Part shown: positions 23,655 to 32,525 of the stretch, one piece after another | How positions within the stretch are numbered: position 1 is the first letter of the stretch | How the letters are laid out: each line of letters begins with the position of its first letter | From: Marinibaculum pumilum | Lineage (GTDB): Bacteria; Pseudomonadota; Alphaproteobacteria; Ferrovibrionales; Ferrovibrionaceae | Assembly (NCBI RefSeq): GCF_042646425.1 | Contig: NZ_JBHRTR010000025.1 | Span: 62,001 to 126,000, forward strand | DNA: 64,000 bases | Direction of reading: 5' to 3' | Translations under genes and position numbers: made by a program | The notes under the pieces: generated by a model | Databases searched by the model: none | What the model was told of the DNA's origin: nothing | What the model saw: only the letters and a program-made list of their open reading frames with translations

Positions 23655-25319
23655 GTGGAAAACTTACTGAATACCCTCCGCGGCCTGGGGGTCGCACGTA
23701 TCGCGATGATCCTCGGCGTCACCGCCGGCCTGATCGCGTTCTTTGCCTTCCTGATCATGCGCGTGTCGCAGCCCGCGATGGGGCTGCTGTACAGCGACCT
23801 GAACATCACGGAGGCCGGCGCGATCACCAGCCAGCTCGAGGCGATGAACATGCCTTACGAGCTGCGCGGCGACGGCAGCCAGATCTACGTCCCCCAGGAC
23901 GAGGTGCTGCGCGCCCGCATGTCGCTGGCGCAGCAGGGCCTGCCGTCCGGCGGCTCGCTGGGCTACGAGCTTTTCGACCGCACCGACAATTTCGGCGCCA
24001 CCAGCTTCGTGCAGAACCTGAACCGCACCCGCGCGCTGGAAGGCGAGCTGGCACGGTCGATCCGCACCATCAACGGCGTCAGCAACGCCCGCGTCCACCT
24101 GGTGCTGCCGCGGCGCGGCGTCTTCGAGAACCAGACGCAGGAAGCCTCCGCCTCGATCATCCTGCGGCTGACCCGCACCCTGGACCGCGAGCAGGTGCGC
24201 GCGATCCAGAACCTGGTCGCAGCCGCGGTGCCCGATCTGCAGACCGGCCGCATCTCCATCGTCGACGACAAGGGCGAGCTGCTGGCCAGCGGCTCCGACG
24301 ACCCGACCAAGGCGGCAGCCGGCTCGGAATCCATCGACGCAAGACGCAACTACGAGGAGCGGCTGCGCGCCTCCATCGAGGGACTGCTGGAGCGCTCCGT
24401 CGGCATCGGCAATGTCCGGGCCGAGGTCAATGCCGACATGGATTTCGACCGGGTCACCTCGAACATCGAGCAGTACGACCCCGACGGCCAGGTCGCCCGC
24501 TCCGTCCAGAGCGTGACGGAGAACGAGAATTCCAGCCAGGGCAATGCCGACAATGTCAGCATCGCCAACAACATCCCGCAGGAGGAGCAGACCGGCGGCG
24601 CCCGCAACCAGCAGGCCAGCCAGCGCTCCGAGGAAACCACGAACTTCGAGATCTCGCGCACCGTCACCACCCAGATCCGCGAGGCGGGTCAGGTGCGCCG
24701 GCTGTCGGTCGCGGTCCTGGTGAACCAGGTGCCGGTGACCGGTACCGACGGCGAAGTGACCTTCCAGCCGCGCCCACCCGAGCAGCTGCAGCAGTTGGAA
24801 CAGCTGGTGCGCACGGCGATGGGCTTCGACGAGACGCGCGGCGACGAGCTGCAGCTGGTCAGCCTGCCCTTCACGGTGAACGAGCAGCTGGGTCCGCCGC
24901 CAGAGGAAGGCCTGCTGCTGGGCATGAGCCGGGCGGAGCTGTTCCGCATCGGCGAGATCGGCATCCTGGCGATCCTCGGCCTGCTGGCGATGCTGTTCGT
25001 GGTCCGCCCGATCGTCAACCGCATCGTGCGCGGCGCGCCGTCCGGCGGCCATGCCCTGGCGGCGGCCGGGACCGCCGGCCGCCTGACCGGGCCCGACGTG
25101 ATCGCGGCGCAGCCGCGCGGCGATGGCGGCGACCTGCCACAGGGCGCGGACCTGGCACAGCTCGCGCGGCCGCGCTCCGGCATCGAGGAGATGATCGACA
25201 TCGCCCGCATCGAGGGCCAGGTGAAGGCGTCGTCCCTGAGCAAGATCGGCGAGATCGTGGAGCGCAATCCGAACGAGGCGGTCGCGATCATGCGCAACTG
25301 GCTCTACCAGGGCGGCTGA
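23655..25319 (+). CDS. fliF: Flagellar MS-ring protein FliF
   Basis: 554 residues, normal length. First membrane segment ILGVTAGLIAFFAFLIM near 17-33, ring-building motifs MGLLYSDLNITEAGAI and YELFDRTDNFGATSFVQNL, HLVLPRRGVFE, and a second membrane segment IGEIGILAILGLLAMLFVV near 433-451 with a cytoplasmic FliG-binding tail. The start is GTG at 23655 (MENLLNTLRGLG); no in-frame ATG precedes the membrane segment by a proper distance and the ribosome binding site is weak. First gene of fliF-fliG-fliH-fliN-motA-flbD, the Caulobacter fliF operon order with motA added. Confidence 0.95.
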   Translation: MENLLNTLRGLGVARIAMILGVTAGLIAFFAFLIMRVSQPAMGLLYSDLNITEAGAITSQLEAMNMPYELRGDGSQIYVPQDEVLRARMSLAQQGLPSGGSLGYELFDRTDNFGATSFVQNLNRTRALEGELARSIRTINGVSNARVHLVLPRRGVFENQTQEASASIILRLTRTLDREQVRAIQNLVAAAVPDLQTGRISIVDDKGELLASGSDDPTKAAAGSESIDARRNYEERLRASIEGLLERSVGIGNVRAEVNADMDFDRVTSNIEQYDPDGQVARSVQSVTENENSSQGNADNVSIANNIPQEEQTGGARNQQASQRSEETTNFEISRTVTTQIREAGQVRRLSVAVLVNQVPVTGTDGEVTFQPRPPEQLQQLEQLVRTAMGFDETRGDELQLVSLPFTVNEQLGPPPEEGLLLGMSRAELFRIGEIGILAILGLLAMLFVVRPIVNRIVRGAPSGGHALAAAGTAGRLTGPDVIAAQPRGDGGDLPQGADLAQLARPRSGIEEMIDIARIEGQVKASSLSKIGEIVERNPNEAVAIMRNWLYQGG

Positions 25320-25474
25320 TAGGCGCATGACCTGTTCCGGGGCGTCTGGCTTCCGCCCCCCGCGGCATGAGACAATGCGCCCGCTGCGGCCCATCGAGGC
25401 GATGCGGCGGACGGTCCGGAACAGGATGTCCGGGGGGACCGCCTGCCGGTCCGGAGTGACGAAGGAGAGCATCG

Positions 25475-26515
25475 ATGTCCGGACGTGACGGTCCCGGTCG
25501 GCGGACGATGATGACCACCAGCTCGATGCGCGGGCCGCAGAAGGCCGCGCTGATGATGCTGGCATTGGGCGAGGAGTTCGGCCAGCACCTGTGGCCGCTG
25601 CTGGACGACGAGGAGATCAAGGAGATCTCCCAGGAGATGGCCAATCTGGGCAATGTCTCCTCCGAGGCGGTCGAGAAGCTGTTCGTGGAGTTCGCCAACC
25701 AGTTCTCCACCACCGGCTCGCTGATGGGCACGTTCGAGAGCACCGAGCGCCTGCTGGCCAAGGCCCTGCCGCAGGACCGGGTCGACCTGATCATGGAGGA
25801 GATCCGCGGTCCCGCCGGCCGCACCATGTGGGACAAGCTGGGCAACGTGAACGAGACGGTGCTCGCCAACTACCTGAAGAACGAATATCCGCAGACCGTC
25901 GCCGTGGTGCTGTCGAAGATCCGCTCCGACCATGCCAGCCGGGTGCTCGCCGCGCTGCCGGAAGAATTCGCGATGGAAGTCATCATGCGCATGCTGCGCA
26001 TGGAATCCGTCCAGAAAGAGGTCCTGGACAAGGTCGAGCAGACTCTGCGCGTGGAGTTCATGTCGAACCTGGCGCGCACCGCCCGGCGCGACAGCCACGA
26101 AATGATGGCGGAGATTTTCAACAACCTGGACCGCAACACGGAGAACCGCTTCATCGCCTCCCTGGAGGAGCGCAACCGCGACGCCGCGGAGCGCATCAAG
26201 GCGCTGATGTTCACCTTCGAGGACCTGATCAAGCTCGACCCGTCGGGTGTGCAGACCCTGCTGCGCGCGGTCGACAAGGACAAGCTGGCGCTGGCGCTGA
26301 AGGGCGCCTCCGACGCGCTGCGCGACCTGTTCTTCTCCAACATGTCGGAGCGCGCGGGCAAGATCCTGCGCGAGGACATGGAGGCGATGGGCCCTGTCCG
26401 CCTGCGTGACGTCGACGAGGCGCAGATGGCGATGGTCAACATCGCCAAGGACCTGGCCACCAAGGGCGAGATCATCCTGGCCGACAACAAGGGCGAGGAT
26501 GAGCTGGTCTACTGA
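25475..26515 (+). CDS. fliG: Flagellar motor switch protein FliG
   Basis: 346 residues. FliG N-domain GPQKAALMMLALGEEFGQHLW, middle domain EYPQTVAVVLSKIRSDHASRVL and EVIMRMLRMESVQKEVLDKV, and C-terminal torque domain FTFEDLIKLDPSGVQTLL, VDKDKLALALKGAS and DLFFSNMSERAGKILREDMEAMGPVRLRD-type sequence with its charged residues. It couples the MS ring to the C ring and contacts MotA. An AAGGAGAGC site precedes the ATG. The 155 bases before it contain no gene. Confidence 0.96.
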   Translation: MSGRDGPGRRTMMTTSSMRGPQKAALMMLALGEEFGQHLWPLLDDEEIKEISQEMANLGNVSSEAVEKLFVEFANQFSTTGSLMGTFESTERLLAKALPQDRVDLIMEEIRGPAGRTMWDKLGNVNETVLANYLKNEYPQTVAVVLSKIRSDHASRVLAALPEEFAMEVIMRMLRMESVQKEVLDKVEQTLRVEFMSNLARTARRDSHEMMAEIFNNLDRNTENRFIASLEERNRDAAERIKALMFTFEDLIKLDPSGVQTLLRAVDKDKLALALKGASDALRDLFFSNMSERAGKILREDMEAMGPVRLRDVDEAQMAMVNIAKDLATKGEIILADNKGEDELVY

Positions 26516-26589
26516 GGCGCCGATCGCCTGCCCGTCCGCCGCATCGCCGGCCCCGACCAGAGTGGTGCGTCTGACCGGAGGGGTCCGCC

Positions 26590-27324
26590 ATGGCCAATGA
26601 ATCGGGCAACACCGCGCCGGGCACGCGCCGGCCGCCGCCCGACGGCCCGCAGGTCGTGGCGCCCGGCGGGAAGAAGGCGGCCAATGTCCGCAAGTTCACC
26701 TTCGGCGAGCAGTTCGACCCCTCGGCGGAAGCGGTGGAGGCCTATCGCTCGCCGCAGCGCGACGAGACCGAGCGGCGGCGACAGGCCGAGATGGCGGAGG
26801 TGCGCGAACAGGGCTACGCCGCCGGGCACGAGGCCGGGCTGGCGGAGGCGCGGGCGGAGATCAACGCCGCCATCGCCGAGGCGCTGGACCGGATCGGCGC
26901 CGGTCTGGCGGAGCTCGGCCCGTCGGAGCAGGCCACAGGCCATATGCTGACACGGCAGTCGATCGGCATCGCCCGCGCCGTCGGCGGCCAGCTGGCGGCA
27001 CGGCTGATGGAGAGCCAGCCCGAGGCGGAGGTGGAGGCGCTGGTTGCCGACTGTATCGGCCAGCTGCGCGACGAGCCGCAGGTCGTGGTGAGCCTGGCGC
27101 CCGAGATCGCGGAGGCTGTACAGGACCGCCTGCAGGAGCTGGCGACCGCGCGCGGCTTCGCCGGCAAGCTGATCGTGAAGCCGGAGCCGGGGCTGCAGCC
27201 GACGGACGCCCGCCTGGTCTGGTCCGAGGGCGAGGCCATGCGCAGCGAGAGCGAGGTCATGCAGGAGATCGACGCCGCGGTCGGGCGCTATCTGCAGGGC
27301 CGCGGCCTGGCGGCGGCGGAATGA
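26590..27324 (+). CDS. fliH: Flagellar export regulator FliH (FlbE)
   Basis: 244 residues. A disordered start is followed by RKFTFGEQFDPS near 34-45, typical of alphaproteobacterial FliH/FlbE, then a long charged helix (QAEMAEVREQGYAAGHEAGL) with GxxxG-like spacing and a FliH/HrpE-like C-terminal domain (AQLRDEPQVVVSLAPEIAEA-like, LIVKPEPGLQPTDARLVW). It binds and restrains the FliI ATPase at the export gate. Position between fliG and fliN agrees with Caulobacter flbE. Confidence 0.88.
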   Translation: MANESGNTAPGTRRPPPDGPQVVAPGGKKAANVRKFTFGEQFDPSAEAVEAYRSPQRDETERRRQAEMAEVREQGYAAGHEAGLAEARAEINAAIAEALDRIGAGLAELGPSEQATGHMLTRQSIGIARAVGGQLAARLMESQPEAEVEALVADCIGQLRDEPQVVVSLAPEIAEAVQDRLQELATARGFAGKLIVKPEPGLQPTDARLVWSEGEAMRSESEVMQEIDAAVGRYLQGRGLAAAE

Positions 27325-27437
27325 GGCGGACGGGCACCGGCACGACCGCGGCATGGCCGCCGGCGGGGACCGCCGGCGGGATCGTCACCTGGAAGCCGGA
27401 GACCGGGACAGGCCGGTCGCCGGCGGGAATGTAGGAC

Positions 27438-27797
27438 ATGGCTGACGACAACGAGTTCAAGCTGGACGAACTGGACAAGAGCCAGCCGATGGCCGATGCC
27501 GGCGATGGCGGCGACGAGGGCCCGGCGATCGAGGAACCGCAGGCGCGCACCGCCGGCGACCTGGAGGCGGTGTTCGACATCCCGGTGCAGGTCTCCGCGG
27601 TGCTGGGGAAATCCAGCATGCAGGTCAGCCAGTTGCTGAAGCTCGGCCGCGGCGCGGTGGTGGAGCTGGACCGCAAGGTGGGCGAGGCGATCGACATCTA
27701 CGTCAACAACCGGCTGGTCGCCCGCGGCGAGGTCGTGGTGGTCGAGGATCGCCTGGGCATCACCATGACGGAAATCATCAAGAGCGCCCAGCACTGA
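27438..27797 (+). CDS. fliN: Flagellar motor switch protein FliN
   Basis: 119 residues. An acidic N-terminal tail of about 45 residues precedes the SpoA domain: VFDIPVQVSAVLGKSSMQVS, LLKLGRGAVVELDRKVGEAI, VNNRLVARGEVVVVEDRLGI and TMTEIIKS. FliN forms the lower C ring and binds CheY-P and FliH. The ATG at 27438 is 113 bases after fliH; the spacer holds no open gene. FliM is not in this window. Confidence 0.95.
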   Translation: MADDNEFKLDELDKSQPMADAGDGGDEGPAIEEPQARTAGDLEAVFDIPVQVSAVLGKSSMQVSQLLKLGRGAVVELDRKVGEAIDIYVNNRLVARGEVVVVEDRLGITMTEIIKSAQH

Positions 27798-27855
27798 GGG
27801 CGGGAACGACCTGGGTCCGGGCCTGCGCCCGGTCCCGGCCGGGCAGGAGAGCCGC

Positions 27856-28689
27856 GTGGCGGAGTATGAAGAGGCCGGACAGGGTGTAGCGGAGGAGGAA
27901 GCGGAACCGCGGTTCCGCGGGCTCGACCTTGCGACCGTCCTGGGCCTGACCGGCGCGGTCTTCCTGATCGTCGCGGCGATCGTCCTGGGCGGCTCGCCGG
28001 GCTCGTTCTTCGACGTGCCCGCGATCATGATCGTGATCCTGGGCACCTATGCCGTCACGATGGTCAGCTTTTCGGCCCGCGACGTGTTTGCTGCACAGCG
28101 GGTGGTCGCGCAGGCTTTCTTCCGGCGGCTGGAACAGCCGTCGGACATGACCCTGATGATGCTGCGGCTGTCCGACAAGGCACGGCGCGACAGCCCGCTG
28201 TCGCTGCAGTCGATCCTCGACCAGCTGGACGAGGAGGAATACCTGTTCCAGGCCCTGCAGATGGTGGTCGACACGGTGCCGCCGGACGAGATCGAGCGGG
28301 TCCTGCGACGGGAGATGAACTCGATCAGCCAGCGGACGATGAAGTCGGTCGCGGTGCTGCGGCGGGCCTCCGAGGTCGCGCCGGCGATGGGCCTGATCGG
28401 CACCCTGGTGGGCCTGGTACAGATGCTGGGCAACCTGTCGACGCCGGAATCGATCGGCCCGGGCATGGCGGTCGCCCTGCTGACCACCTTCTACGGCGCG
28501 ATCATGGCGAACGTGTTCTTCGCGCCGATCGCATCGAAGCTGGAGCGCAACGCGGAGGAGCTGATGCTCCTGCACAACATCATCCTGATCGCGGCGGTCT
28601 CGATCGCCCGGCAGGAGAATCCGCGCCGGCTGGAGACGCTGTTGAACACGCTGCTGCCGCCGGCGGAGCGGGTGAGCCTGTACGGCTGA
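27856..28689 (+). CDS. motA: MotA-type flagellar motor stator protein
   Basis: 277 residues of the MotA/TolQ/ExbB family. Membrane segments are near 26-44 (VLGLTGAVFLIVAAIVLGG), 53-70, 175-195 (EVAPAMGLIGTLVGLVQML, with the family Pro and Gly) and 205-225 (GMAVALLTTFYGAIMANVFF). The cytoplasmic loop has the charged residues that meet FliG (LRLSDKARRDSPLSLQSI). The start is GTG at 27856 with AGGAGA 7 bases ahead. MotB is not next to it, which is unusual. Lying inside a fliF-type operon makes a MotA/PomA role far likelier than an ExbB role. Confidence 0.88.
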   Translation: MAEYEEAGQGVAEEEAEPRFRGLDLATVLGLTGAVFLIVAAIVLGGSPGSFFDVPAIMIVILGTYAVTMVSFSARDVFAAQRVVAQAFFRRLEQPSDMTLMMLRLSDKARRDSPLSLQSILDQLDEEEYLFQALQMVVDTVPPDEIERVLRREMNSISQRTMKSVAVLRRASEVAPAMGLIGTLVGLVQMLGNLSTPESIGPGMAVALLTTFYGAIMANVFFAPIASKLERNAEELMLLHNIILIAAVSIARQENPRRLETLLNTLLPPAERVSLYG

Positions 28690-28763
28690 GCCGGCAAGAA
28701 CGACCGTCGGCGCTGCCGGGTGGCGCGCGGGCGGGACCCAATTGACGATCTGAGGATGTCATC

Positions 28764-30209
28764 ATGCGTTTGATCATCATCGGCACACTGAACGGGCAGA
28801 TCGGCGCCGCCAGCAAGATCGCGATGGACCGGGGCGCCAAGGTGACCCAGGTGGACACGATCGACGCGGCGATGGAGCAGCTCCGCCGCGGTCAGGGCGC
28901 CGACCTGGCGCTGGTCGACGTGCACGAGGATATCCGACGCCTGGTCGGGCAGCTGGCGCAGGAGCGCTTCTCCCTGCCGGTGGTGGCCTGCGGCATCGGC
29001 AATGACAGTCGCGCCGCGGTGGACGCGATCCGCGCCGGTGCGAAGGAATACCTGCCGCTGCCGCCGGAGGCGGAACTGATCGCCGCGGTGCTTGAGGCGG
29101 TCGCCGAGGAAAGCCACCAGCTGATCTACCGCGACCCGGCGATCCGGCAGGTGCTGGAACTGGCCGACCAGGTGGCGAAGTCGACGGCATCGATCCTGAT
29201 CACCGGCGAGAGCGGCACCGGCAAGGAGGTGCTGGCGCGCTACATCCACGGCAAGAGCGACCGGTCGGGCAATGCCTTCATCTCGGTCAACTGCGCGGCG
29301 ATCCCGGACAACCTGCTGGAATCGGAGCTGTTCGGTCATGAGAAGGGCGCCTTCACAGGTGCCGTGGCCCGGCGCATCGGCAAGTTCGAAGAGGCCCATG
29401 GCGGCACCCTGCTGCTGGACGAGGTCACCGAGATGGACGTGCGCCTGCAGGCGAAGCTGCTGCGCGCGATCCAGGAACGGGAAATCGACCGGGTCGGCGG
29501 CGGGCGGCCGGTGCAGGTCGACCTGCGGGTGATCGCCACCTCAAACCGCGACCTGGCCAAGGCGGTGGCGGAGGGCCAGTTCCGCGAGGACCTGTTCTTC
29601 CGCCTCAACGTGGTGAACCTGAAGCTGCCGCCGCTGCGCGAGCGGCCGGAGGATATCGAGGTCCTGGCGAAGCATTTCGCCGACAAATATGCCAAGGCCA
29701 ACGGCCTGCCGCCGCGGCCGCTGTCGGCCGGCGCCCTGAAGATGGCCCAGGCCTATCGCTGGCAGGGAAATGTGCGGGAGCTGGAGAACACCATGCACCG
29801 CGCAGTGCTGCTGGCGCAGGGGCCGGAGATCGGCGAGGCGGCGATGCGCCTGCCGGACGGCTCGCCGCTGGCGGCCTCTGCGCGGCCGGCCGCTTCGCCC
29901 GGCCCCGGCACCGCCGCTCCCGCAGGCGAGGCGCCGCCCGCCGCGAAGCCGGCAGAATCGGCCGGCGGCGAGGCGGGCCCGCTGGAGCCGGGGACGGAAA
30001 CGACGGGCGCCAGGCTGGTCGGCCAGACGGTCGCCGATGTGGAACGGACCCTGATCATCGACACCCTGAACCATTGCCTGGGCAATCGCACCCATGCCGC
30101 CAACATTCTCGGGATCTCGATCCGGACCCTGCGCAACAAGCTGAAGCAGTATTCCGACGAAGGCGTGCAGGTGCCGATGCCGGGCGAGGGTCAGCGCGCC
30201 GCCTACTGA
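28764..30209 (+). CDS. flbD: Sigma-54-dependent flagellar regulator FlbD
   Basis: 481 residues. A receiver-like N-domain (1-115) is followed by an AAA+ domain: Walker A GESGTGKE at 148-155, sigma-54 contact loop GAFTGA at 195-200, Walker B GGTLLLDE at 213-220, and the arginine-finger region FRLNVVNLKLPPLRERPEDI. After a Pro/Ala linker comes a Fis-type helix-turn-helix (LGNRTHAANILGISIRTLRNKLKQY). In Caulobacter, FlbD activates late sigma-54 flagellar promoters and represses fliF. A fliK sigma-54 promoter with paired upstream repeats lies in this window, as expected for a target. Confidence 0.92.
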   Translation: MRLIIIGTLNGQIGAASKIAMDRGAKVTQVDTIDAAMEQLRRGQGADLALVDVHEDIRRLVGQLAQERFSLPVVACGIGNDSRAAVDAIRAGAKEYLPLPPEAELIAAVLEAVAEESHQLIYRDPAIRQVLELADQVAKSTASILITGESGTGKEVLARYIHGKSDRSGNAFISVNCAAIPDNLLESELFGHEKGAFTGAVARRIGKFEEAHGGTLLLDEVTEMDVRLQAKLLRAIQEREIDRVGGGRPVQVDLRVIATSNRDLAKAVAEGQFREDLFFRLNVVNLKLPPLRERPEDIEVLAKHFADKYAKANGLPPRPLSAGALKMAQAYRWQGNVRELENTMHRAVLLAQGPEIGEAAMRLPDGSPLAASARPAASPGPGTAAPAGEAPPAAKPAESAGGEAGPLEPGTETTGARLVGQTVADVERTLIIDTLNHCLGNRTHAANILGISIRTLRNKLKQYSDEGVQVPMPGEGQRAAY

Positions 30210-30263
30210 TTGCCGGGAACCGGATGCGACGGCCGGGCCGCCACGGCCGCCAGGCCATGGACA

Positions 30264-30298
30264 GGCCCCATCGTCGCTGTTGGTGTGGGGTCCCTTTT
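30264..30298 (+). terminator. Weak hairpin plus T-run between flbD and flhA
   Basis: GGCCCCA (30264-30270) can pair with TGGGGTCC (30286-30293) with one bulged T, and CTTTT follows. This is the only hairpin with a T-run in the 170-base flbD-flhA spacer and could end part of the fliF operon transcripts. The stem is short. Confidence 0.3.
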
Positions 30299-30379
30299 GA
30301 TGTGGATTCTGGCTGCCGGTGAGCCGGCGGCCGCAGGACAAGGCCGGCGTGGCGAGAGCCGCCGGGAAAGCGTGACGGG

Positions 30380-32512
30380 ATGAGCGAGGCGCAAGGTCAG
30401 GGTTCGGGCGGCGGCGGCCCGTCGGGCGGACAGCTCGGCGTCGACGCGCTTGTCGCGCGCATGCGCAGCCTGGGCCTGACGGCGGATGTCGGCCTGGCGC
30501 TCGGCGTCGTCGCCATCCTGGTGGTGCTGATCCTGCCGATGCCGACCTGGCTGCTCGACATCAGCCTGGCGATCTCCATCACCTTCTCGGTCATCGTGCT
30601 GATGACCTGCCTGTTCATCCAGAAGCCGCTGGAATTCAACTCCTTTCCGACGGTGCTGCTGATCGCGACGATGCTGCGGCTGTCGCTGAACCTCGCCTCC
30701 ACCCGCCTGATCCTGGGCGAGGGCGACAAGGGCACCGACGCTGCCGGGCAGGTGATCCAGGCCTTCGGCGACTTCGTCATGGGCGGCAATTTCGTCATCG
30801 GCCTGATCGTCTTCGGCATCCTGGTGATCGTGAACTTCGTCGTGATCACCAAGGGTTCGGGCCGCATTGCGGAGGTCGCTGCCCGCTTCACCCTGGATTC
30901 CATGCCCGGCAAGCAGATGGCGATCGACGCCGACCTGTCCTCCGGCCTGATCGACGAGACCGAGGCGCGCAAGCGACGCAAGACCCTGGAGGAGGAGAGC
31001 AACTTCTTCGGCGCCATGGACGGCGCCGCGAAGTTCGTGCGCGGCGACGCCGTCGCCGGCCTGCTGATCACCTTCATCAACATCATTGGCGGCATGATCA
31101 TCGGCGTCGCGCAGAAGGACATGAGCTTCTCCGATGCGCTGAACAACTACACTGTGCTGACGGTGGGCGACGGCCTGGTTTCGCAGATCCCGGCACTGAT
31201 CGTCTCCACCGCGGCGGGCCTGATGGTCTCCAAAGGCGGTGTCGAAGGGTCGACGGAGAAGGCCCTGTTCGGCCAGCTCGGCGGCTATCCCAAGGCGCTG
31301 GGGGTCACCTCCTTCCTGATGCTGGCCCTGGCGGTGCTGCCGGGCATCCCGATGATCCCGTTCCTGCTGCTGGCGGCGGCGACAGGCGGGCTGGCCTGGT
31401 ACACAAGCAAGAAGCACCAGCGGGCGGCGGTCGAGGAGGTCGCCGAGCAGGAGGCGCAGAAGACCGCCGTGCCGGCGGAGGAGCCGATCTCCACCGCGCT
31501 GCAGATCGACGATCTGCGACTGGAACTCGGCTATGGCCTGCTGCCGCTGATCAATGCGGTGCAGGGGGTGCGCCTGACCGACCAGATCAAGGCGCTGCGC
31601 CGCCAGCTGGCGACGGACATGGGCTTCATCATGCCCAGCGTGCGGATCCTGGACAATATGCAGCTGTCGTCGAACGGCTACACGATCCGGGTGAAGGAGG
31701 TGGAGGCCGGCCGTGGCGAGCTGAAGGTCAACCACCTGCTGGTGATGGACCCGAACGGTTCGAAGATCGACCTGCCGGGCGAGGAGACGGTGGAGCCCAC
31801 CTTCGGCCTGCCGGCGATGTGGGTGGACGAGAGCCTGCGCGAGGAGGCGATGTTCCGCGGCTATACCGTCGTCGACCCGGGCACGGTGATCACCACGCAC
31901 CTGACGGAGGTGCTGAAGGACAATATGGCGGACCTGCTCTCCTATGCGGAGACGCAGAAGCTGCTGGACGAACTGCCGGACCTGAACCAGAAGCTGGTCG
32001 GCGACCTGATCCCCAGCCGGATCTCGGTGAACGGCGTGCAGCGGGTGCTCCAGAACCTGCTGGCGGAGCGGGTGTCGATACGCGACCTGCCGTCGATCCT
32101 GGAGGCGATCTCGGAAGCCTGCGGCTATACCCACAACATCACCCAGATCACCGAGCATGTGCGCTCCCGCCTGGCGCGGCAGATCAGCCATTCCTTCGTG
32201 AATTTCGACGGCTATATCCCGCTCGTCACCCTGTCGCCGGAATGGGAGCAGAACTTCGCGGAATCCCTCGTCGGCCAGGGCGACGACCGGCAGCTGGCAA
32301 TGCCGCCGTCGATGCTGCAGGAGTTCATCCACCGGGTGCGCGACGTCTATGACCGCATGGCCCAGGAGGGCCATATGCCGGTGCTGCTGACCAGCCCGGC
32401 CGTGCGTCCCTTCGTGCGCTCGATCATCGAGCGCTTCCGCCCCGCCACCGCGGTGATGTCGCAGAACGAGGTGCACCCGAAGGTGCGTCTGCGCACCCTG
32501 GCGCAGATCTGA
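30380..32512 (+). CDS. flhA: Flagellar export gate protein FlhA
   Basis: 710 residues. Eight membrane segments occupy roughly 30-330, with the FHIPEP signature region LRLSLNLASTRLILGEGDKG near 95-114 and the charged loop RIAEVAARFTLDSMPGKQMA followed by DADLSSGLIDETEARKRR. The C-terminal cytoplasmic domain (LRLELGYGLLPLIN onward) docks export chaperones. The protein forms the nonameric gate of the type III export apparatus. Start ATG at 30380 has a weak GGGA upstream. flhF follows after 13 bases. Confidence 0.96.
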   Translation: MSEAQGQGSGGGGPSGGQLGVDALVARMRSLGLTADVGLALGVVAILVVLILPMPTWLLDISLAISITFSVIVLMTCLFIQKPLEFNSFPTVLLIATMLRLSLNLASTRLILGEGDKGTDAAGQVIQAFGDFVMGGNFVIGLIVFGILVIVNFVVITKGSGRIAEVAARFTLDSMPGKQMAIDADLSSGLIDETEARKRRKTLEEESNFFGAMDGAAKFVRGDAVAGLLITFINIIGGMIIGVAQKDMSFSDALNNYTVLTVGDGLVSQIPALIVSTAAGLMVSKGGVEGSTEKALFGQLGGYPKALGVTSFLMLALAVLPGIPMIPFLLLAAATGGLAWYTSKKHQRAAVEEVAEQEAQKTAVPAEEPISTALQIDDLRLELGYGLLPLINAVQGVRLTDQIKALRRQLATDMGFIMPSVRILDNMQLSSNGYTIRVKEVEAGRGELKVNHLLVMDPNGSKIDLPGEETVEPTFGLPAMWVDESLREEAMFRGYTVVDPGTVITTHLTEVLKDNMADLLSYAETQKLLDELPDLNQKLVGDLIPSRISVNGVQRVLQNLLAERVSIRDLPSILEAISEACGYTHNITQITEHVRSRLARQISHSFVNFDGYIPLVTLSPEWEQNFAESLVGQGDDRQLAMPPSMLQEFIHRVRDVYDRMAQEGHMPVLLTSPAVRPFVRSIIERFRPATAVMSQNEVHPKVRLRTLAQI

Positions 32513-32525
32513 CCGCGGCCCGATC

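Noticed and set aside
30311..30324. GG-N10-GC spacing upstream of flhA, as a sigma-54 promoter
   Set aside because: The -12 region reads GTGAGC without TTGC, so only the bare dinucleotides match; expected often by chance in this GC content.
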